Positions 8,813 through 16,994 of a stretch of DNA of 53,003 bases are shown here, piece by piece. The position numbers and the translations under genes were made by a program. The notes below the pieces were generated by a model that was not told the origin of the DNA, ran no database searches, and saw nothing but the letters and a program-made list of their open reading frames with translations. Every line of letters begins with the position of its first letter. Within the stretch, counting starts at the first letter, position 1. Origin of the DNA: Pseudomonadota bacterium (lineage in GTDB: Bacteria > Pseudomonadota > Alphaproteobacteria > Sphingomonadales > Sphingomonadaceae); contig JAEZCZ010000132.1 in NCBI GenBank assembly GCA_023433305.1, forward strand, positions 1 to 53,003. The letters run 5' to 3'.

Positions 8813-9655
8813 TCAAATCACCAGTCGCGCCGCCGCGGCGCCCAGCGATGCCGGAAACCCCAGGACCACGATCATCATGACGATCTGTTCGAGCGACGCC
8901 CCGTCCATCCGGCCGAAAGTCCACAGCACGTAGGCGCTGATCAGCAGGGCGATGCCGTATTCGGCGATGCTGTGTCGGACGATGGCGACAGGCCACGACA
9001 CGTCCGCGGGCAGATCCTCCCCGCCATGGAAATTGAGCGCGTATACGAACGCATAGAGCCCTGCGATCGATAGCAGGATGAGGATGATCGCCTGCACCGG
9101 CGACATCATGTAGCTGATGAGGACCACCTCCTCAGTCGGCGCGACGTTGAAAGCGAGGAAAATGGCACCAGCAGCGGCGATGAAGAGCTGGCCGCCGTAA
9201 CCGGCCTTCTCTTGCTTCTGCTCGCTGTCCGACTGGTCGCCGCCCATCTGCCCGCGCGCGAGGACAGCGCCGATGCTGGCGGGCACGGCCTGGATCGCGA
9301 TCTTGCCGACGACCTCGTCGGCAGACATTCCGCGCTCGATCAGGCCGAAAACCAGGAGCATGGCCGCCGAGGCCGTGGCTCCGATCGCAAAGGCGACGAA
9401 GGCGTCGATCACGTCTTCCAGTATCGTGCCGGTACGCTCGAAACCGACGAAGTAGGATAGTGGCACCAGCGTGCCGATGGTTACGACCAGGAGAATGAGC
9501 AAGCGCAGGCGGTCGAGATAGAAGCCCAGCCACCACATCTCCATCGTCATCATCAGCGGGAAGCCGAAGATCATCGCCCCGGCAAGTGCGCGAGCGAGAC
9601 CCCGAGCATAATGCTCGTTACCTTCGAAGGAGAGCGCGGAGCCGGCCTTGCTCAT
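8813..9655 (-). CDS. TIGR02587-family integral membrane protein
   Basis: The 280-residue protein has about seven to eight predicted TM helices (for example ALAGAMIFGFPLMMTMEMWWLGF near the N-terminus and SIAEYGIALLISAYVLWTF near the C-terminus). Family features seen are the N-terminal Y(A)RGLARALAGA segment, the charged EMWWLGF helix and FNVAPTEEVVLISYMMSP in the middle. I assign it to the TIGR02587 family from its pairing with TIGR02588 and overall layout. The family has no known function. It forms a two-gene unit with the downstream TIGR02588 gene. Confidence 0.8.
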   Translation of the reverse strand: MSKAGSALSFEGNEHYARGLARALAGAMIFGFPLMMTMEMWWLGFYLDRLRLLILLVVTIGTLVPLSYFVGFERTGTILEDVIDAFVAFAIGATASAAMLLVFGLIERGMSADEVVGKIAIQAVPASIGAVLARGQMGGDQSDSEQKQEKAGYGGQLFIAAAGAIFLAFNVAPTEEVVLISYMMSPVQAIILILLSIAGLYAFVYALNFHGGEDLPADVSWPVAIVRHSIAEYGIALLISAYVLWTFGRMDGASLEQIVMMIVVLGFPASLGAAAARLVI

Positions 9656-9729
9656 GCCCCCGCTTCAGCGGTGCCGCCATTCCCAATCATCGAGCCCACA
9701 ACGACCCGCCGCGAGCTTGTATCCGGGGA

Positions 9730-11796
9730 TCAGCCGCCGCGTAGCATCTGCACGCCCCAATCGCGCTCAAACAGGTACAGCAAGGTGCGTGCGGCTTCGC
9801 CACGCGGGCTGGCAAGCCCTCCGTCGCGCTCGATCAAGAGGTGCGCGTCGTCGTGGGCCACGGGCAGAAGACGCTGTATCTGTTCGAGATCGGCTATGCG
9901 GAACGGCGTGTCACCCGACTGGCGGGTACCGAGCAGCTCGCCGCCTCCGCGCAGCCGCAAGTCTTCCTCGGCGAGGCGGAAGCCGTCCTGCGTCTCACGC
10001 ATCAGGGCGAGTCGTTCACGGCCGACTTCGCTGAGCGCTTCGCCGCGCAGCAGCAGGCAAACCGACTTCTTCGCCCCCCTTCCTACTCTGCCGCGTAGCT
10101 GATGGAGCTGCGCGAGTCCGAAGCGCTCGGCCTGCTCGATCACCATTAGAGTGGCATTGGGTACGTCGACACCGACTTCGATCACGGTCGTCGCCACGAG
10201 GAGCTTCGCATCCCCCCGCGCAAAACGGTCCATGGCGGCATCCTTGACCTCTGGCTTGAGCTGCCCGTGGACGAGCACCACAGCATCGCCGAAGCGGGCC
10301 TGCAACGAGGCGAAGCGCGCCTCGGCGGCGGCGAGGTCTTCGCTCTCGTGCTCGCTGCCTCGAACCATCGGGCAAACCCAATATGCCTGCTGGCCCGTCT
10401 CCAGATGCCGGGCGAGACCGTCGACGACCTCGCTAAGGCGATCGATCGAGATGACTCGCGTGTCGATGGCTTGGCGGCCGGGTGGAAGCTCGTCGAGGCG
10501 GCTCACCTCCATCTCGCCGTACTGTGCAAGCGTGAGAGTGCGCGGGATCGGCGTGGCGGTCATCGCGAGACAGTGGGGCGTGACCTTTCCTTTCTGCGTC
10601 AGCATCAGCCGCTGGCCAACGCCGAAGCGGTGCTGCTCGTCGATCACAACGAGACCGAGGTTCCGATAGGCGACCGCTTCTTGGAAGATCGCATGCGTGC
10701 CCACGATGATGTCGATCGAGCCGTCGACGAGACCCATGAGGATCGATTCGCGCGCCCGGCCCTTGTCGCGACCGGTCAGGAGCGCGACGTTCGCACCGGT
10801 GGGCCCGGCCATCGCGCGCAGCGTCTCGAAGTGCTGGCGGGCGAGTATCTCGGTCGGGGCGAGCATCGCGGCCTGCGCGCCGCCTTCGACTGCGATGAGC
10901 ATCGCCTCGAGCGCGACGACCGTCTTGCCCGAGCCGACGTCCCCCTGCAGCAGTCGCAGCATCGGCGAGAGCTGCGCGAGGTCGCCTTCGATCTCGCCGA
11001 TCGCCCGGCGCTGGGCACCGGTGAGCGGGAACGGCAGCGCCAACTTGTCGCGCAAACGCCCGTCGCCTTGGAGCGGTTGGCCGCGCCGTCGCCGGTTGTC
11101 GGCGCGGACCAGCATCAGCGCGAGACTGTTGGCCAGCAACTCGTCGTAAGCGAGCCGGTCGCGCGCAGTGGGATGATCGCAGCGGTGCGCCAGGACGAGC
11201 GCGTCGCGCCACGACGGCCAATGTTGCTTGTCGAGCACGCCGGGCTCTATCCACTCGGGCAACTCGGGCGCGCGCTCGAGCGCCTGGTGGGCGAGATGCG
11301 CGACCTTGGGCTGGGTCAGCCCTTCGGCGAGTGGATAGACGGGCTCGACGAGGTGACCCATGAGCCCCGCGCTGTCGTCCGCGACATGGTCCGGATGCAC
11401 GATCTGCAGCCACTGGTCGTACTGCTCGAGCCTGCCGGCGACCCAGCGTCGGGCGCCGACCGGAAGCAGCTTCTTCGCGGTATACGAGGCTTTCCCGAAG
11501 TAGACGAGCGCACAGACATTGCCTTTGGCATCTTGCGTCAGCACTCGGTGCGGCGCGCGGCTGTTGGGGCTCGATCGGTGCTCCGTCACCGTGAGCGGGA
11601 CAACGACCTGCTCGCCCACGTTCGCTTCGTCGAGGTCCGCGACCGAGCGGCGCTGCACGAACCGATAGGGCAAGTGGTAGGCGACGTCCCGCACGCGGGT
11701 CAGCCCCAGCCGTTCGAGCGGCTTTCGCAATTTGGGCCCGACACCGTCGAGGCTCTCGGTCTCGGCGAACAACGGGTTGAGCGTCTCGGGGCGCAT
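9730..11796 (-). CDS. recG: ATP-dependent DNA helicase RecG
   Basis: The 688-residue protein reverses stalled replication forks and processes Holliday junctions. The N-terminal wedge/OB domain (about 60-150) is followed by a superfamily-2 helicase core: Walker A GDVGSGKT (285-292), LAPTEILARQHF, the DEQH-type Walker B VVIDEQHRFGVGQR, MTATPIPRTLTL, and helicase motif VI HQLRGRVGRG. The C-terminal TRG segment (RLRGGGELLGTRQSG) is present. Length and motif order are normal. The gene is divergent from the hemerythrin-sdhE-mfd cluster, an arrangement common in alphaproteobacteria except for the hemerythrin gene. Confidence 0.97.
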   Translation of the reverse strand: MRPETLNPLFAETESLDGVGPKLRKPLERLGLTRVRDVAYHLPYRFVQRRSVADLDEANVGEQVVVPLTVTEHRSSPNSRAPHRVLTQDAKGNVCALVYFGKASYTAKKLLPVGARRWVAGRLEQYDQWLQIVHPDHVADDSAGLMGHLVEPVYPLAEGLTQPKVAHLAHQALERAPELPEWIEPGVLDKQHWPSWRDALVLAHRCDHPTARDRLAYDELLANSLALMLVRADNRRRRGQPLQGDGRLRDKLALPFPLTGAQRRAIGEIEGDLAQLSPMLRLLQGDVGSGKTVVALEAMLIAVEGGAQAAMLAPTEILARQHFETLRAMAGPTGANVALLTGRDKGRARESILMGLVDGSIDIIVGTHAIFQEAVAYRNLGLVVIDEQHRFGVGQRLMLTQKGKVTPHCLAMTATPIPRTLTLAQYGEMEVSRLDELPPGRQAIDTRVISIDRLSEVVDGLARHLETGQQAYWVCPMVRGSEHESEDLAAAEARFASLQARFGDAVVLVHGQLKPEVKDAAMDRFARGDAKLLVATTVIEVGVDVPNATLMVIEQAERFGLAQLHQLRGRVGRGAKKSVCLLLRGEALSEVGRERLALMRETQDGFRLAEEDLRLRGGGELLGTRQSGDTPFRIADLEQIQRLLPVAHDDAHLLIERDGGLASPRGEAARTLLYLFERDWGVQMLRGG

Positions 11797-11912
11797 GGCG
11801 AAGGCTATGCCAAACGCCGCGCTCTATTGCGAGCAATGCGCAGGAACCCCCCGCAGATTTGTTGCTTGAGAGGGACAAGGGTCCGCCCGGGCCCGAGACC
11901 AGGAGACTGATA

Positions 11913-12425
11913 ATGGCGCAGCAAGAATTTACGGACGCGATCGCGCTGCTGAAAGCCGATCACCGCGAAGTGGAAGATCTGTTCAGCAAATTCGAAAACG
12001 CGCGTGGGCAGGAACGCAAGCAGACGATCGCCGAGCAGATCTGCAACGAGCTCAAGATCCACACGATCATCGAGGAAGAGATTTTCTATCCCGCCTTCCG
12101 CGGCAAGATCGAGGATGACACCCTCGACGAGGCCTACGTCGAGCATGACGGAGCCAAGGTCCTCATCAACGACATCATGTCGGGCGGACCGGACGAGGAG
12201 TTCTACTCTGCCAAGGTCAAGGTGCTGCAGGAGCAGATCGAGCACCACGTGCATGAGGAAGAGATGCGCGGTGAAGGCATGTTCGCCCAATGCCGCGACA
12301 CCGACGTCGACTTGGTAGCGCTCCGCGACCAGATGGCGGCGCGGAAAGAAGAATTGAAGCAGCAAGCCGAAGCCGGCGGCTTGCCACCGGCACAGCCGTC
12401 GGTGGTCGATCCACAGGCTGCCTGA
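11913..12425 (+). CDS. Hemerythrin HHE cation-binding domain protein
   Basis: The 170-residue soluble protein has a single hemerythrin-like four-helix bundle. The probable di-iron ligands are the His in LLKADHREVEDLF, the His and Glu in KIHTIIEEEIFYP, the His in AYVEHDGAK and those in EQIEHHVHEEE. The last 30 residues form a charged, flexible tail. Such stand-alone bacterial hemerythrins are linked to oxygen, iron or nitrosative and oxidative stress handling; the exact ligand cannot be told. The start at 11913 is supported by AGGAGA just upstream. It interrupts the usual recG|sdhE-mfd order, and a GGAAC element lies about 66 bases upstream of the start codon. Confidence 0.9.
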   Translation: MAQQEFTDAIALLKADHREVEDLFSKFENARGQERKQTIAEQICNELKIHTIIEEEIFYPAFRGKIEDDTLDEAYVEHDGAKVLINDIMSGGPDEEFYSAKVKVLQEQIEHHVHEEEMRGEGMFAQCRDTDVDLVALRDQMAARKEELKQQAEAGGLPPAQPSVVDPQAA

Positions 12426-12466
12426 CCCTGTTGAGCTTCACCCGGCGTTACCCTAGGGCGCGCCGG

Positions 12467-12730
12467 GTGAACGACCTTTCCACCCGCCTCGGCCGTGCGC
12501 GGTTTCGCGCCTGGCATCGAGGCACGCGCGAAGCGGACCTGATGATCGGGGGCTTTTTCGACCGGTATCACGCGACCTGGAACGCTGCCGAGTTGGAGTG
12601 GTTCGAAGCGCTGCTCGAGGAGGACGATGTCGACGTGATGGCGTGGGCAATGGGCGTACGACCGGCGCCCGAACGCTACTCCGGGCCACTGCTTCAAGCC
12701 CTTGAAAACCTTGATTATGTCCCCAAGTGA
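12467..12730 (+). CDS. sdhE: FAD assembly factor SdhE
   Basis: The 87-residue protein belongs to the SdhE/Sdh5 (DUF339) family that promotes covalent FAD attachment to succinate dehydrogenase flavoprotein SdhA. The diagnostic N-terminal motif HRGTREADLMIGGFF (the RGxxE core) is clear, followed by the LEWFEALLEEDDVDVMAW helix. The GTG at 12467 gives the normal family length of 85-90 residues; upstream Met codons would add a basic unrelated stretch. The same neighbours (recG, mfd) are found in many alphaproteobacteria, which supports the call. A strong GC hairpin lies between this gene and mfd. Confidence 0.9.
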   Translation: MNDLSTRLGRARFRAWHRGTREADLMIGGFFDRYHATWNAAELEWFEALLEEDDVDVMAWAMGVRPAPERYSGPLLQALENLDYVPK

Positions 12731-12775
12731 AGAAAGGTTCGACCAAGGTCTCCCCCTTTGACCTGCCACCGGACC

Positions 12776-12813
12776 GCCCGCCCGCGCGCCCTTCCAGACC
12801 TGCGCGGGCGGGC
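12776..12813. other. Strong GC hairpin between sdhE and mfd
   Basis: GCCCGCCCGCGC at 12776-12787 is perfectly complementary to 12802-12813 (12 bp) with a 14-base loop. It lies 45 bases after the sdhE stop and 46 bases before mfd. The run after it on the plus strand is TTATGG, not a T-tract, so it is not a classical terminator; it may reduce read-through or stabilise the sdhE transcript. Confidence 0.55.
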
Positions 12814-12859
12814 TTATGGCGCGCCGGAGCCTTGCCGAGCGTGAAAGCCTGAAGCCCGC

Positions 12860-15800
12860 ATGCCTGACATTTCCAGAATTCTGAACGCCGATCGGCCGCT
12901 CTCGCTCACGTCGGTGCCGCGCGGCGCGCAACCGCTGGTGATGGCCGATCTGGCGCGCGCCGCGAAAGGCCGTGCCGTCTTTATCGCGCCCGACGAACAG
13001 GCCATGCGCGCGGTCACCGACGCCGCCCGGTGGTTCGCGCCCGAGCTTGAAGTCATCGAGTTTCCCGCCTGGGATTGCCTGCCCTACGATCGGGCAAGCC
13101 CCGCGCTCTCGGTTAGTTCACGCCGGCTGTCCGCGCTGCACCAGCTGCAGAACGGAAAAACCAGCGCCCAGCTGCTCGTCACCACGGTCAACGCGGCCCT
13201 CCAGCGCGTGCTCTCGCCGTTCCGCATTCGCGCGGCGGTCCGTGAACTCAAGCCCGGGATGCGGATCGGTTACGAAAGCTTGACCGCTCTGCTGCAGCGG
13301 CAGGGCTACAGCCGCACCGACACGGTGATCGACACCGGTGAATTCGCCGTGCGCGGCTCGATCTTCGATGTCTTTCCCGCGGGGCTCGATCAAGGGCTTC
13401 GGCTCGACTTCTTCGGCGACGAACTCGAATCGCTGCGGCTGTTCGATCCGAATACCCAGCGCACCACCGGCACGGTCGACGGTCATCTCCTCTTGCCGGC
13501 GAGCGAGGCTCTTCTCGACGAAGAGACGATCAAGCGCTTCCGCGCCGGCTATCGCGAGACGTTCGGCGCCCATTCGACGCAAGACCCGCTGTACCAAGCG
13601 GTCAGCGAAGGGCGGCGCCTCGCGGGGATGGAGCACTGGCTGCCGTTGTTCGAAGAACGGCTCACCACTCTCTTCGACCATCTCGGCAGCGATGACCTCG
13701 TGGTGATCGATTCCGGGGCCATTTCCGCAGGCGAGGAACGTCTCGCGGACATCGACGACTACCACCGGCAGCGCGGAGAAACCGCCGGCCAGGCGGCCGG
13801 CAGCTACCGGCCCTTGGCGCCCCACGCGCTCTACCTCTCCTCCAGCGACTGGCAGAAGGAGCTAGCGGAACGCCCCGTCCATCGCGCCGTCATTTTTGCC
13901 GAGCCCGAGAGTACGAAAGCCGTCGATTTCGGCTTCCGCTCCGCGCGGGACTTCACGCCGGAGCGCTCGCGAGGCGAGAACGTCTACGAAGCCGCCGCAG
14001 CGCATTTCAAGATTCTCGGCAAGTCCGGCAAGCGGCCGCTGCTAGCGGCTTATTCCGAGGGCTCGCGCAGTCGCATCGTCTCCATCCTCGGCGAAGCCGG
14101 CGCGACGGTGAAGCTGGCCGCCAGCTGGCAGGAAGCACTCGGACTCTCGGCCTCAAAGGGCTCATCCGGCTGCGCTCCAGTGGCAATGGTGCTGCCGCTC
14201 GATACAGGCTTCGCCAACGACGAACTCGAGTTGATCACCGAGCAAGACCTGCTCGGAGACCGCCTCGTTCGCCGCCGCAAGCGTAAGAAGGATGCCGATG
14301 CCTTCCTGGCCGAGCTGTCCGCGCTCAACCGCGGCGACCTCGTCGTTCACCTCGATCACGGCATCGGGAAATACCTCGGCCTCGAGCCGATCACCGTCGG
14401 CCAAAGCCAGCACGATTGCGTCATGCTGGAGTACCACGGCGGCGACAAGCTCTACATCCCCGTAGAGAACATCGACGTGCTGAGCCGCTATGGCAGCAGC
14501 GAGGAGGGAGCGGCCCTCGACCGGCTCGGCGGCGAGGCGTGGCAAAAGCGCCGGGCACGCCTCAGGGAGCGCATCCGCGAAATCGCGAACGAACTGCTCC
14601 GCACCGCTGCTGCCCGTGCGCTGCGCAAGGCTCCGGTGCTCGAGCCCGAGGAGAGCGCTTTCAATCAATTCGTCGAGCGCTTCCCCTGGGAAGAAACCGA
14701 GGATCAGGAACAGGCGATCGAGGACGTCCTTAAGGATCTGTCAGAAGGCACACCGATGGACCGCCTCGTTTGCGGCGACGTGGGCTTCGGCAAGACCGAG
14801 GTCGCACTGCGCGCCGCGTTCGTCGCGGCAATGCAGGGCCAGCAAGTCGCTGTGGTTGCTCCGACCACGCTGCTTGCCCGGCAGCATTACCAGGGCTTCG
14901 TGGAGCGTTTCGCCGGCTTCCCGATCAGGATCGGCCGCCTCTCGCGGCTCGTTGCCGCCAAGGAGATGAAAGAGACGCGCGACGCGCTTGCCGAGGGAAC
15001 GATGGATGTCGTCGTCGGCACGCACGCGATCCTTTCCAAGAGCACCAGGTTCAAGCGGCTCGGCCTGGTCATCGTCGACGAGGAGCAGCGTTTCGGCGTA
15101 AACCACAAGGAAGCGCTCAAGCAGCTTCGTGCCGACGTCCACGTGCTCACGCTGACCGCCACGCCTATCCCGCGCACGCTGCAGATGGCGATGAGCGGGT
15201 TGCGCGAGCTATCGACCATCCAGACTCCGCCGATCGATCGCCTCGCGGTGCGCACTTACGTCATGGAATGGGACGACATGGTGATGCGCGAGGCCTTGCT
15301 GCGCGAGCATCATCGCGGCGGGCAGAGCTTCATCGTCGTGCCGCGCATCGCCGACATGGAGGAAGTCGCCGACTGGCTTCACAAATACGTGCCCGAGGTC
15401 AAGTTCGTCACCGCGCATGGCCAGATGACCCCGACCGAGGTCGAGGAACGGATGAGCGCGTTCTACGAGAAGAAGTACGAGGTGCTGCTCTCCACCACGA
15501 TCGTCGAGAGCGGCCTCGACATACCAAGCGCCAATACGATCATTATCCATCGCGCCGACCGGTTCGGCCTCGCCCAGCTCTATCAGCTGCGCGGGCGGGT
15601 CGGTCGGGCCAAGCTCCGCGCCTATGCCTATCTTACGACGCCGAAGGACACGGCGCTGAGCGAAGTGGCCGAAAAGCGCCTCAAGGTGCTCGGCGATCTC
15701 GACAGTCTCGGCGCCGGATTCCAGCTCGCCAGCCACGATCTCGACATTCGCGGCGCCGGCAACCTCCTCGGCGACGAGCAGTCGGGCCATATTCGCGAAG

Positions 15801-16366
15801 TCGGCTTCGAACTCTACCAGTCGATGCTCGAGGACGCGATCCTCGCCGCGAAAGCCGGCGATGCCGGGCTGGAACGAGAGCACGAAGGTCTCTCACCGCA
15901 GATCACGGTCGACGCGCCGATCATGATCCCCGACGATTACGTTCCCGACCTGGCGGTGCGAATGGCGCTCTATCGTCGGCTCAACGACGCCAAGGACAAG
16001 GCCGAGATCGAATCAATGGCGGCCGAAATGATCGACCGGTTTGGGCCACTGCCCGACGCGACGGCCAATCTCATCAAGCTCATCGAGATCAAACACCAGG
16101 CGATCGAGGCGTGCATCGCCAAGATCGACGTGGGCGCGCGGGGCACGCTCGTCAGCTTCCATAACGACGACTTCCCCGATCCCGCCGGCCTGATCGCGTA
16201 TGTCGAGCGGCTCAAGGGCACCGCGAAGCTGCGCCCCGACATGAAACTCGTCATCAACCGCGCTTGGGGCGATCCGGCGAGCCGTCTCAACGGCCTCATT
16301 CAGCTCACCAAAGGGCTGAGCGGGATCGTCAAGAAGGCGGGAAAGAAAGAGAAAGTCGCGGCGTAG
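12860..16366 (+). CDS. mfd: Transcription-repair coupling factor Mfd
   Basis: The 1168-residue ATP-dependent translocase displaces RNA polymerase stalled at lesions and recruits UvrA. In order: a UvrB-like N-terminal module (FPAWDCLPYDRASP, typical of Mfd domain 1), the RNA-polymerase-interacting CarD-like domain (LNRGDLVVHLDHGIGKYLGLE), the RecG-like helicase core with Walker A GDVGFGKTE (from residue 639), VAPTTLLARQHY, Walker B DEEQ (740-743), LTATPIPRTLQMA and LYQLRGRVGRAK, and the C-terminal TRCF domain (ITVDAPIMIPDDYVPD). Length and layout are standard. Confidence 0.97.
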   Translation: MPDISRILNADRPLSLTSVPRGAQPLVMADLARAAKGRAVFIAPDEQAMRAVTDAARWFAPELEVIEFPAWDCLPYDRASPALSVSSRRLSALHQLQNGKTSAQLLVTTVNAALQRVLSPFRIRAAVRELKPGMRIGYESLTALLQRQGYSRTDTVIDTGEFAVRGSIFDVFPAGLDQGLRLDFFGDELESLRLFDPNTQRTTGTVDGHLLLPASEALLDEETIKRFRAGYRETFGAHSTQDPLYQAVSEGRRLAGMEHWLPLFEERLTTLFDHLGSDDLVVIDSGAISAGEERLADIDDYHRQRGETAGQAAGSYRPLAPHALYLSSSDWQKELAERPVHRAVIFAEPESTKAVDFGFRSARDFTPERSRGENVYEAAAAHFKILGKSGKRPLLAAYSEGSRSRIVSILGEAGATVKLAASWQEALGLSASKGSSGCAPVAMVLPLDTGFANDELELITEQDLLGDRLVRRRKRKKDADAFLAELSALNRGDLVVHLDHGIGKYLGLEPITVGQSQHDCVMLEYHGGDKLYIPVENIDVLSRYGSSEEGAALDRLGGEAWQKRRARLRERIREIANELLRTAAARALRKAPVLEPEESAFNQFVERFPWEETEDQEQAIEDVLKDLSEGTPMDRLVCGDVGFGKTEVALRAAFVAAMQGQQVAVVAPTTLLARQHYQGFVERFAGFPIRIGRLSRLVAAKEMKETRDALAEGTMDVVVGTHAILSKSTRFKRLGLVIVDEEQRFGVNHKEALKQLRADVHVLTLTATPIPRTLQMAMSGLRELSTIQTPPIDRLAVRTYVMEWDDMVMREALLREHHRGGQSFIVVPRIADMEEVADWLHKYVPEVKFVTAHGQMTPTEVEERMSAFYEKKYEVLLSTTIVESGLDIPSANTIIIHRADRFGLAQLYQLRGRVGRAKLRAYAYLTTPKDTALSEVAEKRLKVLGDLDSLGAGFQLASHDLDIRGAGNLLGDEQSGHIREVGFELYQSMLEDAILAAKAGDAGLEREHEGLSPQITVDAPIMIPDDYVPDLAVRMALYRRLNDAKDKAEIESMAAEMIDRFGPLPDATANLIKLIEIKHQAIEACIAKIDVGARGTLVSFHNDDFPDPAGLIAYVERLKGTAKLRPDMKLVINRAWGDPASRLNGLIQLTKGLSGIVKKAGKKEKVAA

Positions 16367-16412
16367 CTCATTCGACAGAGCGCCTCAGACTAACGGCTTG
16401 TCGTAAAGTAGC

Positions 16413-16436
16413 GGAACTTGGTTGTGTCCCATCGTT
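16413..16436 (+). promoter_or_regulatory. Candidate EcfG-type promoter upstream of small membrane protein
   Basis: GGAAC at 16413-16417 and CGTT at 16433-16436 resemble the promoter of the alphaproteobacterial general stress sigma factor EcfG (GGAAC, spacer, CGTT). The spacer here is 15 bases, one shorter than the usual 16-17, so the call is weak. The position, 37 bases before the start codon of the gene at 16473, fits a short leader. Confidence 0.3.
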
Positions 16437-16472
16437 ATGGACCCATACGCGCCGCAACCAGAGGGTCCTCCC

Positions 16473-16706
16473 ATGAAATCAAGTCAGATTGCATTGTCGG
16501 CATTCGTCGCGACGTCGCTGGTGTCCGCACCGGTGGTGGCGTCGGCTGCGCCAGTCGAAGCGAGCCGAGCGGGTTCTGCCGTCGAAGGCGAGGCACTGGC
16601 CGCAGGAATGGGTCCGGCGTGGTTGGTCGCGGCCCTGATTGCCGCCGTCCTGATTACCGTCGTCGTCAGCGACGGCGATGACGAGGATTCGCCCGTTAGC
16701 CCGTAG
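16473..16706 (+). CDS. Small exported/membrane protein ending SPVSP (copy 1)
   Basis: The 77-residue protein starts at ATG 16473 with GAGGG 8 bases upstream; an earlier ATG at 16422 lacks a site. It has an N-terminal signal peptide (MKSSQIALSAFVATSLVSAPVVASA), a short linker with a conserved EGEALA segment, one TM helix (PAWLVAALIAAVLITVVV) and an acidic tail DGDDEDSPVSP. The same layout and an almost identical tail occur in the next gene, so the two are tandem paralogues. I know no function for this family. The tail would be cytosolic or periplasmic depending on whether the signal is cleaved. Confidence 0.75.
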   Translation: MKSSQIALSAFVATSLVSAPVVASAAPVEASRAGSAVEGEALAAGMGPAWLVAALIAAVLITVVVSDGDDEDSPVSP

Positions 16707-16751
16707 CATGATTGTCCTACGCCTTCCTGCCATCCCATTCGGAGAACTGTC

Positions 16752-16994
16752 ATGACGATCTTGAAGCGCGCCCTCGTCAGCGCTGCCGCCGCCGGGCTCT
16801 TGGTTTCGCAAACAGCTTCCGCGGCAGCCGTCGCCGATGCCCGCATGGGTAGCAATGCCGGCCAGGGCGAAGAACTTGGTGGCTTCGCGGGCGCATCGGC
16901 ACCCATGCTGGCCCTGTTTGCGTTGTTCCTGGTGGTCGGCGTGGTGCTTCTCGTCGAAGACGGCGATGATGACGACAGCCCTGTCAGTCCCTAG
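16752..16994 (+). CDS. Small exported/membrane protein ending SPVSP (copy 2)
   Basis: The 80-residue paralogue of the preceding gene has a signal peptide (MTILKRALVSAAAAGLLVSQTASA), a linker with GEELGG, one TM helix (PMLALFALFLVVGVVLLV) and the tail EDGDDDDSPVSP. It begins 45 bases after copy 1, preceded by GGAGA, so the pair is probably one transcript. The stop at 16992-16994 lies inside the 3' end of the convergent EAL gene, an 11-base overlap. The conservation of charge, helix and SPVSP tail between otherwise divergent copies argues that the tail is the functional part. Function unknown. Confidence 0.75.
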   Translation: MTILKRALVSAAAAGLLVSQTASAAAVADARMGSNAGQGEELGGFAGASAPMLALFALFLVVGVVLLVEDGDDDDSPVSP

